Origin: Pseudomonas sp. MUP55
GTDB lineage: Bacteria > Pseudomonadota > Gammaproteobacteria > Pseudomonadales > Pseudomonadaceae
Direction of reading: 5' to 3'
Assembly: GCF_034043515.1 (NCBI RefSeq)
Contig: NZ_CP138214.1
Span: 1,116,001 to 1,180,000, forward strand
DNA length: 64,000 nucleotides
The stretch's first letter is position 1. Each line of letters opens with the position of its first letter. Below the pieces are notes generated by a model. It had not been told where the DNA came from. It made no database searches and worked only from the letters and a program-made list of their open reading frames with translations. A program made the position numbers and the translations under genes. Positions 13,859-26,268 of this stretch are shown one piece after another.

Positions 13859-15205
13859 GTGTCCCTGATCGCTTCAGACCACTTCCGCATCATTGTCGGC
13901 CTCGGCAAGAGCGGCATGTCCCTGGTTCGCTTCCTGGCGAACCGGGGCACGTCGTTCGCCGTGGCCGATACGCGGGAAAATCCACCGGAGCTGGTCACGC
14001 TGCGCCGTGACTACCCGCACGTGGAAGTGCGTTGTGGCGAGTTGGATGTCGAGTTTCTGTGCCGCGCCGACGAGCTGTACGTGAGCCCTGGCCTGGCCTT
14101 GGCGACACCGGCCCTGCAAGCTGCCGCCGCGCGTGGCGTGAAGTTGTCGGGTGACATCGACCTGTTTGCGCGTAACGCCAAGGCACCGATCGTGGCCATC
14201 AGTGGTTCCAACGCGAAAAGCACTGTGACCACCCTGGTCGGCGAAATGGCTGTGGCTGCCGGCAAGCGCGTGGCGGTGGGCGGCAATCTCGGGGTGCCTG
14301 CGCTGGACCTGCTCAGCGACGATGTCGAGCTGTACGTGATGGAGCTGTCGAGCTTCCAGCTGGAAACCACCCACGAGCTCGGTGCCGAAGTGGCCACCGT
14401 GTTGAACGTCAGCGAAGATCATATGGACCGCTACAGCGGCCTGCCGGCCTACCACCTGGCCAAGCACCGGATTTTCCGTGGCGCCAGGCAGGTGGTGGTC
14501 AACCGTCAGGATGCTCTTAGCCGTCCGCTGATGGGCGAGGGCCTGCCGTGCTGGACCTTCGGCCTGAGCAAACCCGATTTCAAGGCGTTCGGTATCCGTG
14601 AAGAGAATGGCGAGAAATACCTGGCCTTCGAATTCCAGAACCTGATGCCGGTGCGCGACCTGAAAATCCGCGGTGCCCATAACCAGTCCAATGCACTGGC
14701 GGCCTTGGCGCTCGGCCACGCAGTAGGCCTGCCATTCGACGCCATGCTCGCCAGCCTGCGCACCTTCGCCGGTCTCGAGCATCGCTGCCAGTGGGTACGG
14801 GACCTCGATAGCGTCAGCTATTACAACGATTCCAAGGCCACCAACGTCGGCGCTGCCCTGGCCGCCATCGAAGGCCTGGGTGCCGATATCGACGGCAAGC
14901 TGGTGCTGATCGCCGGTGGCGACGGCAAGGGTGCCGACTTCAAGGACCTTAAAGCGCCGGTCGCTGCGCATTGCCGCGCCGTGGTGCTGATGGGCCGCGA
15001 TGCGGACCTGATCGCCGCCGCCCTGGGCGACGCCGTGCCGCAAGTGCGCGCCACGTCCCTGGATGACGCGATTGCCCAGTGCAAAGCCTTGGCCCAGCCG
15101 GGCGATGCGGTGCTGCTGTCGCCGGCCTGCGCCAGTTTCGACATGTTCAAGAACTATGAAGAGCGCGGCCAGCTGTTCGCCCGCGCCGTGGAGGCTTTGG
15201 CATGA
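13859..15205 (+). CDS. murD: UDP-MurNAc-L-alanine:D-glutamate ligase MurD
   Basis: A 448-residue ligase adding D-glutamate, the second stem residue. The N-terminal domain begins IIVGLGKSGMS. The ATP loop reads GSNAKST at 116-122, where many MurD proteins have GTNGKST; the essential Lys and Ser/Thr are kept. NYNDSKATN (here YYNDSKATN) and SPACASFDMFKNYEERG are also typical. It starts with GTG at 13859, and its stop overlaps ftsW (ATGA). Confidence 0.95.
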   Translation: MSLIASDHFRIIVGLGKSGMSLVRFLANRGTSFAVADTRENPPELVTLRRDYPHVEVRCGELDVEFLCRADELYVSPGLALATPALQAAAARGVKLSGDIDLFARNAKAPIVAISGSNAKSTVTTLVGEMAVAAGKRVAVGGNLGVPALDLLSDDVELYVMELSSFQLETTHELGAEVATVLNVSEDHMDRYSGLPAYHLAKHRIFRGARQVVVNRQDALSRPLMGEGLPCWTFGLSKPDFKAFGIREENGEKYLAFEFQNLMPVRDLKIRGAHNQSNALAALALGHAVGLPFDAMLASLRTFAGLEHRCQWVRDLDSVSYYNDSKATNVGAALAAIEGLGADIDGKLVLIAGGDGKGADFKDLKAPVAAHCRAVVLMGRDADLIAAALGDAVPQVRATSLDDAIAQCKALAQPGDAVLLSPACASFDMFKNYEERGQLFARAVEALA

Positions 15206-16425
15206 GCCTCAACCTGAAGAACATCATCAAGCCGTACCCGTCGCCGATCATTACCGGGCGCGGCATCGACCTTGATTTCCCAATGCTCGCCGGCTGCCTG
15301 GCGCTGCTCGGCCTGGGCCTGGTGATGATCACCTCGGCGTCCTCCGAGGTGGCCGCCGTGCAGTCGGGCAACACCCTGTACATGATGATCCGCCACCTGG
15401 TGTACCTGGTGATCGGCCTCGGCGCGTGCATCGTCACCATGATGATCCCGATCGCCACCTGGCAGCGCCTGGGTTGGCTGATGCTGATCGGGGCGTTTGG
15501 CTTGCTGATCATGGTGATCCTGCCCGGCATCGGCCGCGAAGTGAACGGTTCGATGCGCTGGATCGGCTTCGGTGCGTTCAACGTGCAGCCGTCGGAAATC
15601 GCCAAGGTATTCGTGGTGATCTACCTGGCCGGCTACCTGGTGCGCCGCCAGAAAGAAGTACGCGAAAGCTGGATGGGCTTCTTCAAGCCGTTCATCGTGT
15701 TGCTGCCCATGGCCGGCCTGCTGTTGATGGAACCCGACTTCGGTGCCACCGTGGTGATGATGGGCGCCGCCGCAGCCATGCTGTTCCTCGGTGGTGTCGG
15801 CCTGTTCCGCTTCACCTTGATGGTGGTGCTGGCGGTCGCGGCCGTGACGATTCTGGTGCAGGCGCAACCCTACCGGATGGCTCGTCTGATCACCTTTACC
15901 GACCCGTGGTCCGACCAGTTCGGTTCCGGCTACCAGTTGACCCAGGCGCTGATTGCCTTCGGTCGCGGCGAGTGGCTGGGCGTGGGCCTGGGCAACAGTG
16001 TGCAGAAGCAGTTCTACCTGCCGGAAGCCCACACTGACTTCGTGTTCTCGGTACTCGCCGAAGAACTGGGCGTGGTCGGTTCGCTGTGCACCGTCGCGCT
16101 GTTCGTGTTCGTCTGCGTGCGCGGCATGTACATCGGCTTGTGGGCCGAGAAGGCCAAACAGTATTTCGCCGCCTATGTGGCGTACGGCTTGTCGTTCCTG
16201 TGGATCGGCCAGTTTCTGATCAACATCGGAGTGAACGTCGGGCTGCTGCCGACCAAGGGCCTGACCTTGCCGTTCCTCAGCTACGGCGGCAGTTCGCTGG
16301 TGATCTGCTGCGCCTGTCTTGGCCTGTTGCTGCGCATCGAGTGGGAGAGTCGTACTCACCTGGGCAGCGAAGAGATGGAATTCAGCGAAAGCGACTTCGC
16401 CGAGGAGCCGACCCATGGGCGCTAA
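15202..16425 (+). CDS. ftsW: Septal peptidoglycan polymerase FtsW (SEDS)
   Basis: A 407-residue SEDS glycosyltransferase with about ten transmembrane helices that polymerises lipid II at the septum with FtsI. Signatures are the MITSAS start of the core, NGSMRWI, FQPSE-type (here VQPSEIAK), PDFGATVV and FLSYGGSSL. The catalytic region lies in the large periplasmic loop near PEAHTDFVF. ATG overlaps murD by 4 bases. The C-terminal tail overlaps the start of murG by 11 bases. Confidence 0.95.
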   Translation: MSLNLKNIIKPYPSPIITGRGIDLDFPMLAGCLALLGLGLVMITSASSEVAAVQSGNTLYMMIRHLVYLVIGLGACIVTMMIPIATWQRLGWLMLIGAFGLLIMVILPGIGREVNGSMRWIGFGAFNVQPSEIAKVFVVIYLAGYLVRRQKEVRESWMGFFKPFIVLLPMAGLLLMEPDFGATVVMMGAAAAMLFLGGVGLFRFTLMVVLAVAAVTILVQAQPYRMARLITFTDPWSDQFGSGYQLTQALIAFGRGEWLGVGLGNSVQKQFYLPEAHTDFVFSVLAEELGVVGSLCTVALFVFVCVRGMYIGLWAEKAKQYFAAYVAYGLSFLWIGQFLINIGVNVGLLPTKGLTLPFLSYGGSSLVICCACLGLLLRIEWESRTHLGSEEMEFSESDFAEEPTHGR

Positions 16426-17477
16426 CGTGCTGATCATGGCGGGCGGCACCGGGGGCCATGTGTTCCCGGCCCTGGCCTGCGCGCGCGAATTCCAGAACCG
16501 TGGCTACACCGTGCACTGGCTGGGTACGCCGCGTGGCATCGAGAACGAACTGGTGCCCAATGCCGGCTTGGCGCTGCACCTGATCAACGTCACAGGCTTG
16601 CGCGGCAAGGGCAAGTTGTCGCTGCTCAAGGCGCCCTTTGTGTTGCTCAAGGCCGTTTGGCAGGCGCGCAAGGTCATCCGTCAATTGAAGCCGGTCTGTG
16701 TACTCGGTTTTGGTGGGTACGTGACCGGCCCTGGTGGCGTTGCCGCCAGGCTCTCGGGCGTGCCGGTCATCGTGCACGAACAGAACGCCGTCGCCGGGAC
16801 TGCCAACCGCCTGCTGGTGCCCTTGGCGGCGCGTGTATGCGAGGCCTTCCCGAACACATTCGGCACTTCGAGCAAACTGCGCACCACCGGCAACCCGGTG
16901 CGCACCGAACTGTTCATGGGCATCGCCCGTGAAGCACTGGCCGGACGCAAGGCGCACCTGCTGATCATGGGCGGAAGCCTGGGCTCCGAGCCGCTGAACA
17001 AACTGCTGCCTGAAGCGCTGGCGCAACTGCCGATGCACGTGCGCCCTGAGGTGTTCCATCAGGCCGGCAAGCAACATGGTGAAGCCACCGCCACGCGCTA
17101 TCGCGAAGCCGGTGTCGAGGCGAATGTACAGCCCTTCATCAAAGACATGGCCCAAGCCTATGGCTGGGCCGACCTGGTGGTCTGCCGCGCTGGTGCGCTG
17201 ACCGTCAGTGAATTGGCCGCCGCCGGTCTGCCGTCGTTGCTGGTGCCTCTGCCCCATGCAATCGACGATCACCAGACCCGCAACGCCGAATATTTGGCCG
17301 GGGAGGGCGCTGCCTTCCTGCTGCCGCAAAGAACGACTGGCGCCGCCGATTTGGCCGCACGCCTGACCGAGGTTTTGATGCAACCGGAACGACTCAACAG
17401 CATGGCGAGCACCGCAAGCCGCCTGGCCAAACCTGACGCAACCCGCACCGTGGTCGATATCTGCCTGGAGGTGGCCC

Positions 17478-17485
<8 letters not shown>
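16415..17485 (+). CDS. murG: Lipid II synthase MurG
   Basis: A 356-residue GT-B glycosyltransferase that transfers GlcNAc from UDP-GlcNAc to lipid [15 protein letters not shown] (GGTGGH at 10-15) is the lipid acceptor loop, and [12 protein letters not shown] and [18 protein letters not shown] mark the two domains. ATG 16415 was chosen because it begins the conserved N-terminus; an open frame from 16319 lies within ftsW. It overlaps murC by 8 bases. Confidence 0.95.
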
Positions 17486-19891
<2,406 letters not shown>

Positions 19892-19895
19892 GCAC

Positions 19896-20765
19896 ATGAA
19901 AGGCGCATCGCTTCGTCATCAGCCCCCACAAGCACCGAGCCGCAAGCCGGTGCCACGGGGTGCCAGCCGCATGGTGGCCAAAGAGCCGATGTCGGCGCGC
20001 CTGCCCAAAGCCAACTTTGGTTTCATCAAGGCGCTGTTCTGGCCGGTGTTGCTGGTGGTGCTGGGCTTTGGCACCTACGAGGGCGCGCAGCGCCTGTTGC
20101 CGTATGCCGACCGGCCGATCACCAAGATCAGCGTGCAGGGCGACTTGAGCTACATCAGCCAGCAAGCGGTGCAGCAGCGTATCGGTCCGTTCCTGGCCGC
20201 GAGCTTCTTCACCATCGACCTGGCCGGTATGCGCGCAGAGCTGGAACAGATGCCGTGGATCGCCCACGCCGAAGTCCGCCGGGTATGGCCGGACCAGGTG
20301 ACGATCCGCCTGGAAGAGCAACTGCCCGTGGCCCGTTGGGGTGATGGTGCGCTGTTGAACAACCAGGGGCAGGCGTTTGCGCCGCGTGAAGTGGCGAACT
20401 ATGAGCACCTGCCGCAGCTGTTCGGGCCGCAGCGGGCGCAACAGCAAGTGATGCAGCAGTACCAGGCCTTGAGCCAGATGCTGCGGCCACTGGGCTTCTC
20501 CATTGCACGCCTGGAGTTGCGTGAACGGGGCAGCTGGTTTCTGACGACCGGGGCAGGCAGTTCCGGCCCGGGCATCGAGTTGTTGCTGGGACGCGACCGC
20601 TTGGTGGAAAAGATGCGCCGCTTTATTGCCATCTATGAAAAAACCTTGAAAGAACAGATCACGAACATTGCGAGCGTCGACCTGCGTTACGCCAACGGCC
20701 TGGCCGTCGGTTGGCGTGTACCGGCGGCGCCCACGGCAGCACAACCCGCTGTCGCGAAGAATTAA
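19896..20765 (+). CDS. ftsQ: Cell division protein FtsQ
   Basis: A 289-residue bitopic membrane protein. It has a long basic cytoplasmic tail (1-41), one transmembrane helix at about 42-62, then a POTRA domain ([14 protein letters not shown]) and a FtsQ beta domain. It recruits and holds FtsL and FtsB at the divisome. ATG 19896 follows the ddlB stop by 4 bases; the frame continues upstream into ddlB but has no support there. Confidence 0.93.
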   Translation: MKGASLRHQPPQAPSRKPVPRGASRMVAKEPMSARLPKANFGFIKALFWPVLLVVLGFGTYEGAQRLLPYADRPITKISVQGDLSYISQQAVQQRIGPFLAASFFTIDLAGMRAELEQMPWIAHAEVRRVWPDQVTIRLEEQLPVARWGDGALLNNQGQAFAPREVANYEHLPQLFGPQRAQQQVMQQYQALSQMLRPLGFSIARLELRERGSWFLTTGAGSSGPGIELLLGRDRLVEKMRRFIAIYEKTLKEQITNIASVDLRYANGLAVGWRVPAAPTAAQPAVAKN

Positions 20766-20780
20766 GAAGAGGCAGGACCC

Positions 20781-22043
20781 ATGGCAAACGTGCAAAGCGG
20801 CAAAATGATCGTCGGTCTCGATATCGGCACCTCCAAGGTGGTGGCGCTGGTGGGCGAGGTCGGTGAAGACGGCACGATCGAAATCGTCGGTATTGGCACG
20901 CATCCGTCCCGGGGCCTGAAGAAGGGCGTGGTGGTGAACATCGAGTCCACCGTGCAATCGATCCAGCGCGCCATCGAAGAAGCGCAGCTGATGGCCGGTT
21001 GCCGGATTCACTCGGCGTTCGTCGGCGTGGCCGGCAACCATATCCGCAGCCTGAACTCCCACGGCATCGTGGCGATCCGCGACCGTGAGGTCAGCTCGGC
21101 CGACCTTGAGCGCGTCCTCGACGCCGCCCAGGCCGTGGCGATCCCGGCGGACCAGCGCGTGCTGCACACCTTGCCGCAGGACTACGTGATCGATAACCAG
21201 GAAGGCGTGCGCGAACCGCTGGGCATGTCGGGCGTACGCCTGGAAGCCAAGGTCCACGTGGTGACCTGCGCCGTCAACGCCGCACAGAACATTGAAAAAT
21301 GCGTGCGCCGCTGCGGCCTGGAAATCGACGACATCATCCTCGAGCAGTTGGCCTCGGCCTACTCGGTCCTGACCGACGACGAAAAAGAACTGGGCGTGTG
21401 CCTGGTGGACATCGGCGGCGGCACCACCGACATCGCGATCTTCACCGAGGGTGCGATCCGTCACACCGCCGTGATCCCGATTGCCGGCGACCAGGTCACC
21501 AACGACATCGCCATGGCGCTGCGTACACCGACCCAGTACGCCGAAGAAATCAAGATCCGTTACGCCTGCGCCCTGGCCAAGCTGGCCGGCGCCGGCGAAA
21601 CCATCAAGGTGCCAAGCGTTGGCGACCGTCCACCGCGTGAGCTGTCGCGCCAGGCCCTGGCAGAAGTGGTCGAGCCGCGCTACGACGAGCTGTTCACCCT
21701 GATCCAGGCCGAGCTGCGCCGCAGCGGCTACGAAGATTTGATCCCGGCCGGCATCGTGCTGACCGGTGGCACCTCGAAGATGGAAGGCGCGGTCGAACTG
21801 GCCGAAGAGATCTTCCACATGCCGGTTCGCCTGGGCGTGCCCCATGGCGTCAAAGGCCTCGGCGACGTGGTGCGCAACCCGATTTATTCCACTGGTGTGG
21901 GCTTGCTGTTGTACGGGCTGCAGAAGCAGACCGACGGGATTTCCCTGTCGGGGCCGAGCATCCGTGACAGCTACCGCAGCGATGACGACGCGAAAGCGCC
22001 GTTGTTCGAGCGCTTGCAGGCTTGGGTAAAAGGGAACTTCTGA
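20781..22043 (+). CDS. ftsA: Cell division protein FtsA
   Basis: A 420-residue actin-like ATPase that ties FtsZ filaments to the inner membrane. GLDIGTSKVVALVGE and LVDIGGGTTDIAIF are the phosphate loops, and IVLTGGTSKMEGAVELAEE binds adenosine. The C-terminal LFERLQAWVKGNF is the amphipathic membrane-targeting helix. AGAAG/AGAGG-type bases at 20766-20773 give a good ribosome site. A repeat-filled gap separates it from ftsZ. Confidence 0.96.
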   Translation: MANVQSGKMIVGLDIGTSKVVALVGEVGEDGTIEIVGIGTHPSRGLKKGVVVNIESTVQSIQRAIEEAQLMAGCRIHSAFVGVAGNHIRSLNSHGIVAIRDREVSSADLERVLDAAQAVAIPADQRVLHTLPQDYVIDNQEGVREPLGMSGVRLEAKVHVVTCAVNAAQNIEKCVRRCGLEIDDIILEQLASAYSVLTDDEKELGVCLVDIGGGTTDIAIFTEGAIRHTAVIPIAGDQVTNDIAMALRTPTQYAEEIKIRYACALAKLAGAGETIKVPSVGDRPPRELSRQALAEVVEPRYDELFTLIQAELRRSGYEDLIPAGIVLTGGTSKMEGAVELAEEIFHMPVRLGVPHGVKGLGDVVRNPIYSTGVGLLLYGLQKQTDGISLSGPSIRDSYRSDDDAKAPLFERLQAWVKGNF

Positions 22044-22052
22044 CGAAGTTAG

Positions 22053-22135
22053 CTACAAGCTACAAGCTACAAGCTACAAGGTTCAAGTGACACGCTTCAA
22101 GCTTGCGGCTTATAGCTTGCAACTTGAAGCTGATG
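22053..22135. repeat. Heptamer array plus degenerate palindrome between ftsA and ftsZ
   Basis: CTACAAG is repeated four times in tandem at 22053-22080. A degenerate inverted sequence follows (CTTCAAGCTTGCGGCTTATAGCTTGCAACTTGAAGCTG, 22092 to about 22130). It belongs to the same CTGCAAGCTT-type intergenic repeat family seen at 53726-53790. It occupies most of the 138-base ftsA-ftsZ gap, so it lies in the ftsZ mRNA leader or next to an ftsZ promoter. Confidence 0.8.
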
Positions 22136-22181
22136 TAAAGCAGTAGGCGAAAAAACTAGAGAAAACGAAAGGAGAGGGAAC

Positions 22182-23378
22182 ATGTTTGAACTCGTAGACA
22201 ACATCCCCGCTAGCCCGGTTATTAAAGTAATCGGTGTCGGCGGTGGCGGCGGTAACGCTGTCAACCATATGGTCAAGAGCAACATTGAAGGCGTTGAATT
22301 CATCTGCGCCAACACTGATGCCCAGGCGCTGAAAAGCATCGGCGCGCGGACCATCCTGCAATTGGGCACAGCCGTGACCAAGGGCCTCGGCGCAGGCGCC
22401 AATCCGGAAGTCGGCCGTCAAGCCGCCCTGGAAGACCGCGAGCGCATTGCCGAAGTGCTGCAAGGCACCAACATGGTGTTCATCACCACCGGCATGGGCG
22501 GCGGTACCGGTACCGGTGCAGCCCCGATCATTGCCGAAGTGGCCAAGGAAATGGGGATTCTGACCGTCGCTGTGGTGACCCGTCCGTTCCCGTTCGAAGG
22601 CCGTAAGCGCATGCAGATCGCCGACGAAGGTATCCGTCTGCTGTCTGAAAGCGTCGACTCGTTGATCACCATTCCCAACGAGAAACTGCTGACCATCCTG
22701 GGCAAGGACGCAAGCCTGCTGTCCGCGTTCGCCAAGGCTGACGATGTACTGGCCGGTGCCGTTCGCGGTATCTCCGACATCATCAAGCGCCCAGGCATGA
22801 TCAACGTCGACTTTGCCGACGTGCGTACTGTCATGAGCGAAATGGGCATGGCGATGATGGGCACTGGCTGCGCCAGCGGTCCGAACCGTGCACGCGAAGC
22901 CACCGAAGCGGCCATCCGCAACCCGTTGCTCGAAGACGTGAACCTGCAAGGTGCACGCGGCATTCTGGTGAATATCACCGCAGGTCCTGACCTGTCCCTG
23001 GGTGAGTACTCCGACGTGGGTAGCATCATCGAAGCCTTCGCTTCCGAGCACGCGATGGTCAAGGTCGGTACCGTTATCGATCCGGACATGCGCGACGAGC
23101 TGCACGTGACCGTGGTTGCGACCGGTCTGGGTGCGAAAATCGAGAAGCCTGTGAAGGTCATCGACAACACCCTGCACAACAGCCAGGCCAACCAGGCGGC
23201 CGCCGTTCCAGCCCCTGCTCGTCAGGAACTGCCGTCGGTGAACTACCGCGACCTGGACCGTCCAACCGTGATGCGCAACCAGGCTCAGGCCGGTGCTGCA
23301 GCGTCCCGTAGCCCGAATCCGCAAGACGATCTGGACTACCTGGACATTCCGGCATTCCTGCGTCGTCAGGCCGATTGA
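22182..23378 (+). CDS. ftsZ: Cell division GTPase FtsZ
   Basis: A 398-residue tubulin homologue that polymerises into the Z ring. The nucleotide region has VIGVGGGGGNAVNHM near the start and the tubulin signature GMGGGTGTGAAP at about 104-115. A variable linker follows residue 320. The C-terminal peptide LDIPAFLRRQ binds FtsA and ZipA. GGAGAGGGAAC gives a strong ribosome site just before the ATG. Confidence 0.97.
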   Translation: MFELVDNIPASPVIKVIGVGGGGGNAVNHMVKSNIEGVEFICANTDAQALKSIGARTILQLGTAVTKGLGAGANPEVGRQAALEDRERIAEVLQGTNMVFITTGMGGGTGTGAAPIIAEVAKEMGILTVAVVTRPFPFEGRKRMQIADEGIRLLSESVDSLITIPNEKLLTILGKDASLLSAFAKADDVLAGAVRGISDIIKRPGMINVDFADVRTVMSEMGMAMMGTGCASGPNRAREATEAAIRNPLLEDVNLQGARGILVNITAGPDLSLGEYSDVGSIIEAFASEHAMVKVGTVIDPDMRDELHVTVVATGLGAKIEKPVKVIDNTLHNSQANQAAAVPAPARQELPSVNYRDLDRPTVMRNQAQAGAAASRSPNPQDDLDYLDIPAFLRRQAD

Positions 23379-23429
23379 TGGAATGTATCAGGGCTATGAA
23401 GGTGATTGGTGTTCAGCAAAGGTCTGGTC

Positions 23430-23438
23430 TGCTATTAT
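23430..23438 (+). promoter_or_regulatory. Extended -10 promoter candidate for lpxC
   Basis: TGCTATTAT is an extended -10 (TGn plus TATTAT) 52 bases before the lpxC start. No well-spaced -35 is present, as is common for extended -10 promoters. It would give lpxC expression separate from the dcw transcript. Confidence 0.45.
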
Positions 23439-23454
23439 CGCCAGCCTTTGTTGA

Positions 23455-24402
<948 letters not shown>

Positions 24403-24428
24403 GTAACAACTCTCTTTCTTTAGTTTTT

Positions 24429-24457
24429 AAAGGCTGCCTTCGGGTGGCCTTTTTTTA
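24429..24457 (+). terminator. Intrinsic terminator after lpxC
   Basis: AAAGGCTGCC-TTCG-GGTGGCCTTTTTTT forms a GC-rich stem with a stable UUCG-type loop followed by a T run, 27 bases after the lpxC stop. It ends the 18-kb dcw transcript. Confidence 0.85.
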
Positions 24458-24480
24458 TGTCCGGGTGTTCTGTGCTTTTC

Positions 24481-24578
24481 GTAGGAGCGAGCTTGCTCGC
24501 GAAGGTCGTCAATGCTGACGCTGGCAATCTGGTTGAACTCGGTGTCTTTGGGTTTTTCGCGAGCAAGCTCGCTCCTAC
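24481..24578. repeat. REPIN, GTAGGAGCGAGC type
   Basis: Two inverted copies of a 23-base REP (GTAGGAGCGAGCTTGCTCGC plus GAA at 24481-24503, its complement at 24556-24578) enclose about 52 bases. This is the classic P. fluorescens REPIN. Its right arm supplies the stop codon of the diguanylate cyclase gene at 24575-24577. Confidence 0.92.
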
Positions 24579-26080
24579 AAGGGCAGGGTTGAGGCCTCCA
24601 CGATGCGATTACGCCCCGTGTGCTTGGCCTCGTACAGCGCCTGGTCGGCCCTGAGCAGCAGGTCCTCAAGGGACAGGCCGCTGCGCTTTTCCCAGGTGCT
24701 CATGCCGATGCTCACCGTTATCGGCTGCTCATCCCACGCCACCCGCGGCAAGTGCTCCACAGCACTGCGGATATGCTCGGCGATCACCCATGCGCCCTTG
24801 GCGTCGGTATGGGGCAGCACCACGGCGAATTCTTCACCGCCGTAGCGTGCCGCCAGGTCCGCCGGGCGGCGGATATTGCTGTCGATCACGTGCGCCACCG
24901 TGCGCAGCGCATTATCTCCGCCCTGGTGACCATGGCGGTCGTTGAAGGCCTTGAAGTGGTCCACGTCGATCATCAATACCGTCAGCGGCTCGGTTGAGCG
25001 TTGGGCGCGGTCCCATTCCAGGCGCAGGCGCTCGTCCAGGGTACGGCGGTTGGCCAGGCCGGTGAGGGCGTCGGTGCCTGCCAGTTCTGACAGCACCTGC
25101 TCAGCCCGGTGGCGGCGTCGCAGCTCCATGCACAGCGCCCAGGTCAACCACAACAGGCCAATGCACAACACCCCGGTCGCGAGGCTGACCATCCAGGCCG
25201 CCCGTCGCCATGGGGCGAACACTTCATCACTGGCCAGGGCTACCGCCACGATCAGCGGCAAATCGCCCACGTTCGAGAAACTGTAGAGGCGAGGATGGTT
25301 ATCGACGCTGGAGATGCTGCGGAAGTTGCCGTCCCGCTCGCGCAGCATGCGTGCCACATTGGGTCGTTGGCTCAGGTTTTTGTTGATGATGTCCACTTCC
25401 AGCAACGGCTCTTGCGCCAGCAGGATGCCCTGGTGGTTGAGCAGGTTGATGGTGCTGTTGTTGCCGATATTCAGGCTGCTGAACAGTTGGTGGAAGTACG
25501 ACAGACGCATGGAGGCCACGGCTACCCCCAGGAAACCTCCGTCCGGTGACGAAACGCGGCGACTGAATGCAATGCGCCAGGGGTCATCGCATTCACAGCG
25601 AGCCCTGAACGGTCGGCTGACATACAGGCCGATGTCGCGATTGTCGCGATGGATCTGGAAATAGTCCCGGTCGGCGAAGTTGCCGGATTTGGGCGTGAGC
25701 AAGGATGAGTCGGCGATTACCTCGCCACTCGCGTCCAGCAGCAGGATGTCGCCCTTGTACGGCGCCGCGGCGGAGCGATCGAACAGCACCAGGTGCCGAA
25801 TGCTTGCGGACACACCCTGCAGGTCAGTGCGTTCAGTCGCGGCGATCAGGCCCTTGAGGGCCATGTCATAGAGTTCGACGTTTCGCAGTACGTCGGCATC
25901 GATCAACTGAGTGATGGTGTTGGCGTTGCGCTTGGCCGTCTGCAACGTGTTGGCGTGTTCACGAATCAACAGTGCGGTGACGATCCCCACGATCAGCAGC
26001 ACCGTGAGGGTGCTGCCCAGAATCAGCAGGCGCTCCGGGCGGCGGGTAAGGCGGGTAAGGCGGGTAAGGCTTGAACTCAT
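24575..26080 (-). CDS. Membrane diguanylate cyclase with periplasmic Cache sensor
   Basis: A 501-residue protein likely to make cyclic di-GMP. A transmembrane helix lies at about 18-39, a large periplasmic dCache-type domain at about 45-285 and a second helix at about 290-312. The C-terminal GGDEF domain starts near TDALTGLANRR. The active site is GGEEF at 414-418, and an RPAD (RxxD) feedback-inhibition site lies just upstream. The start at 26080 omits an unlikely 22-codon extension. The second to fourth turns of the N-terminus are LTRLTRLTRR, encoded by three tandem 9-base units (26042-26068). The stop codon lies in a REP element. The ligand is unknown. Confidence 0.87.
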   Translation of the reverse strand: MSSSLTRLTRLTRRPERLLILGSTLTVLLIVGIVTALLIREHANTLQTAKRNANTITQLIDADVLRNVELYDMALKGLIAATERTDLQGVSASIRHLVLFDRSAAAPYKGDILLLDASGEVIADSSLLTPKSGNFADRDYFQIHRDNRDIGLYVSRPFRARCECDDPWRIAFSRRVSSPDGGFLGVAVASMRLSYFHQLFSSLNIGNNSTINLLNHQGILLAQEPLLEVDIINKNLSQRPNVARMLRERDGNFRSISSVDNHPRLYSFSNVGDLPLIVAVALASDEVFAPWRRAAWMVSLATGVLCIGLLWLTWALCMELRRRHRAEQVLSELAGTDALTGLANRRTLDERLRLEWDRAQRSTEPLTVLMIDVDHFKAFNDRHGHQGGDNALRTVAHVIDSNIRRPADLAARYGGEEFAVVLPHTDAKGAWVIAEHIRSAVEHLPRVAWDEQPITVSIGMSTWEKRSGLSLEDLLLRADQALYEAKHTGRNRIVEASTLPL

Positions 26081-26151
26081 CGGGCGTACTTCTGCTCTGA
26101 GGATGCCTTTAGCGTAGTAGCAACTCTGGAAGATGGCGCAGAACACAAAAA

Positions 26152-26240
26152 TGTGGGAGGGGGCTTGCTCCCGATGGCGGCGAATCAGTCAAAGTGTTGT
26201 TGACTGACACTCCGCCATCGGGAGCAAGCCCCCTCCCACA
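26152..26240. repeat. REPIN, TGTGGGAGGGGGC type
   Basis: Inverted arms TGTGGGAGGGGGCTTGCTCC.. (26152-26180) and their complement (26212-26240) enclose a spacer of about 31 bases. It fills the gap between the diguanylate cyclase start and the porin stop, and its stem could slow or end transcription from the porin gene. Confidence 0.9.
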
Positions 26241-26268
26241 TTGGATCTGTGTAGTTATTCAGATGGGG

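Noticed and set aside
22053..22080. CRISPR-like short repeats
   Set aside because: The 7-base units are directly tandem with no spacers, and no cas genes are present in the window.
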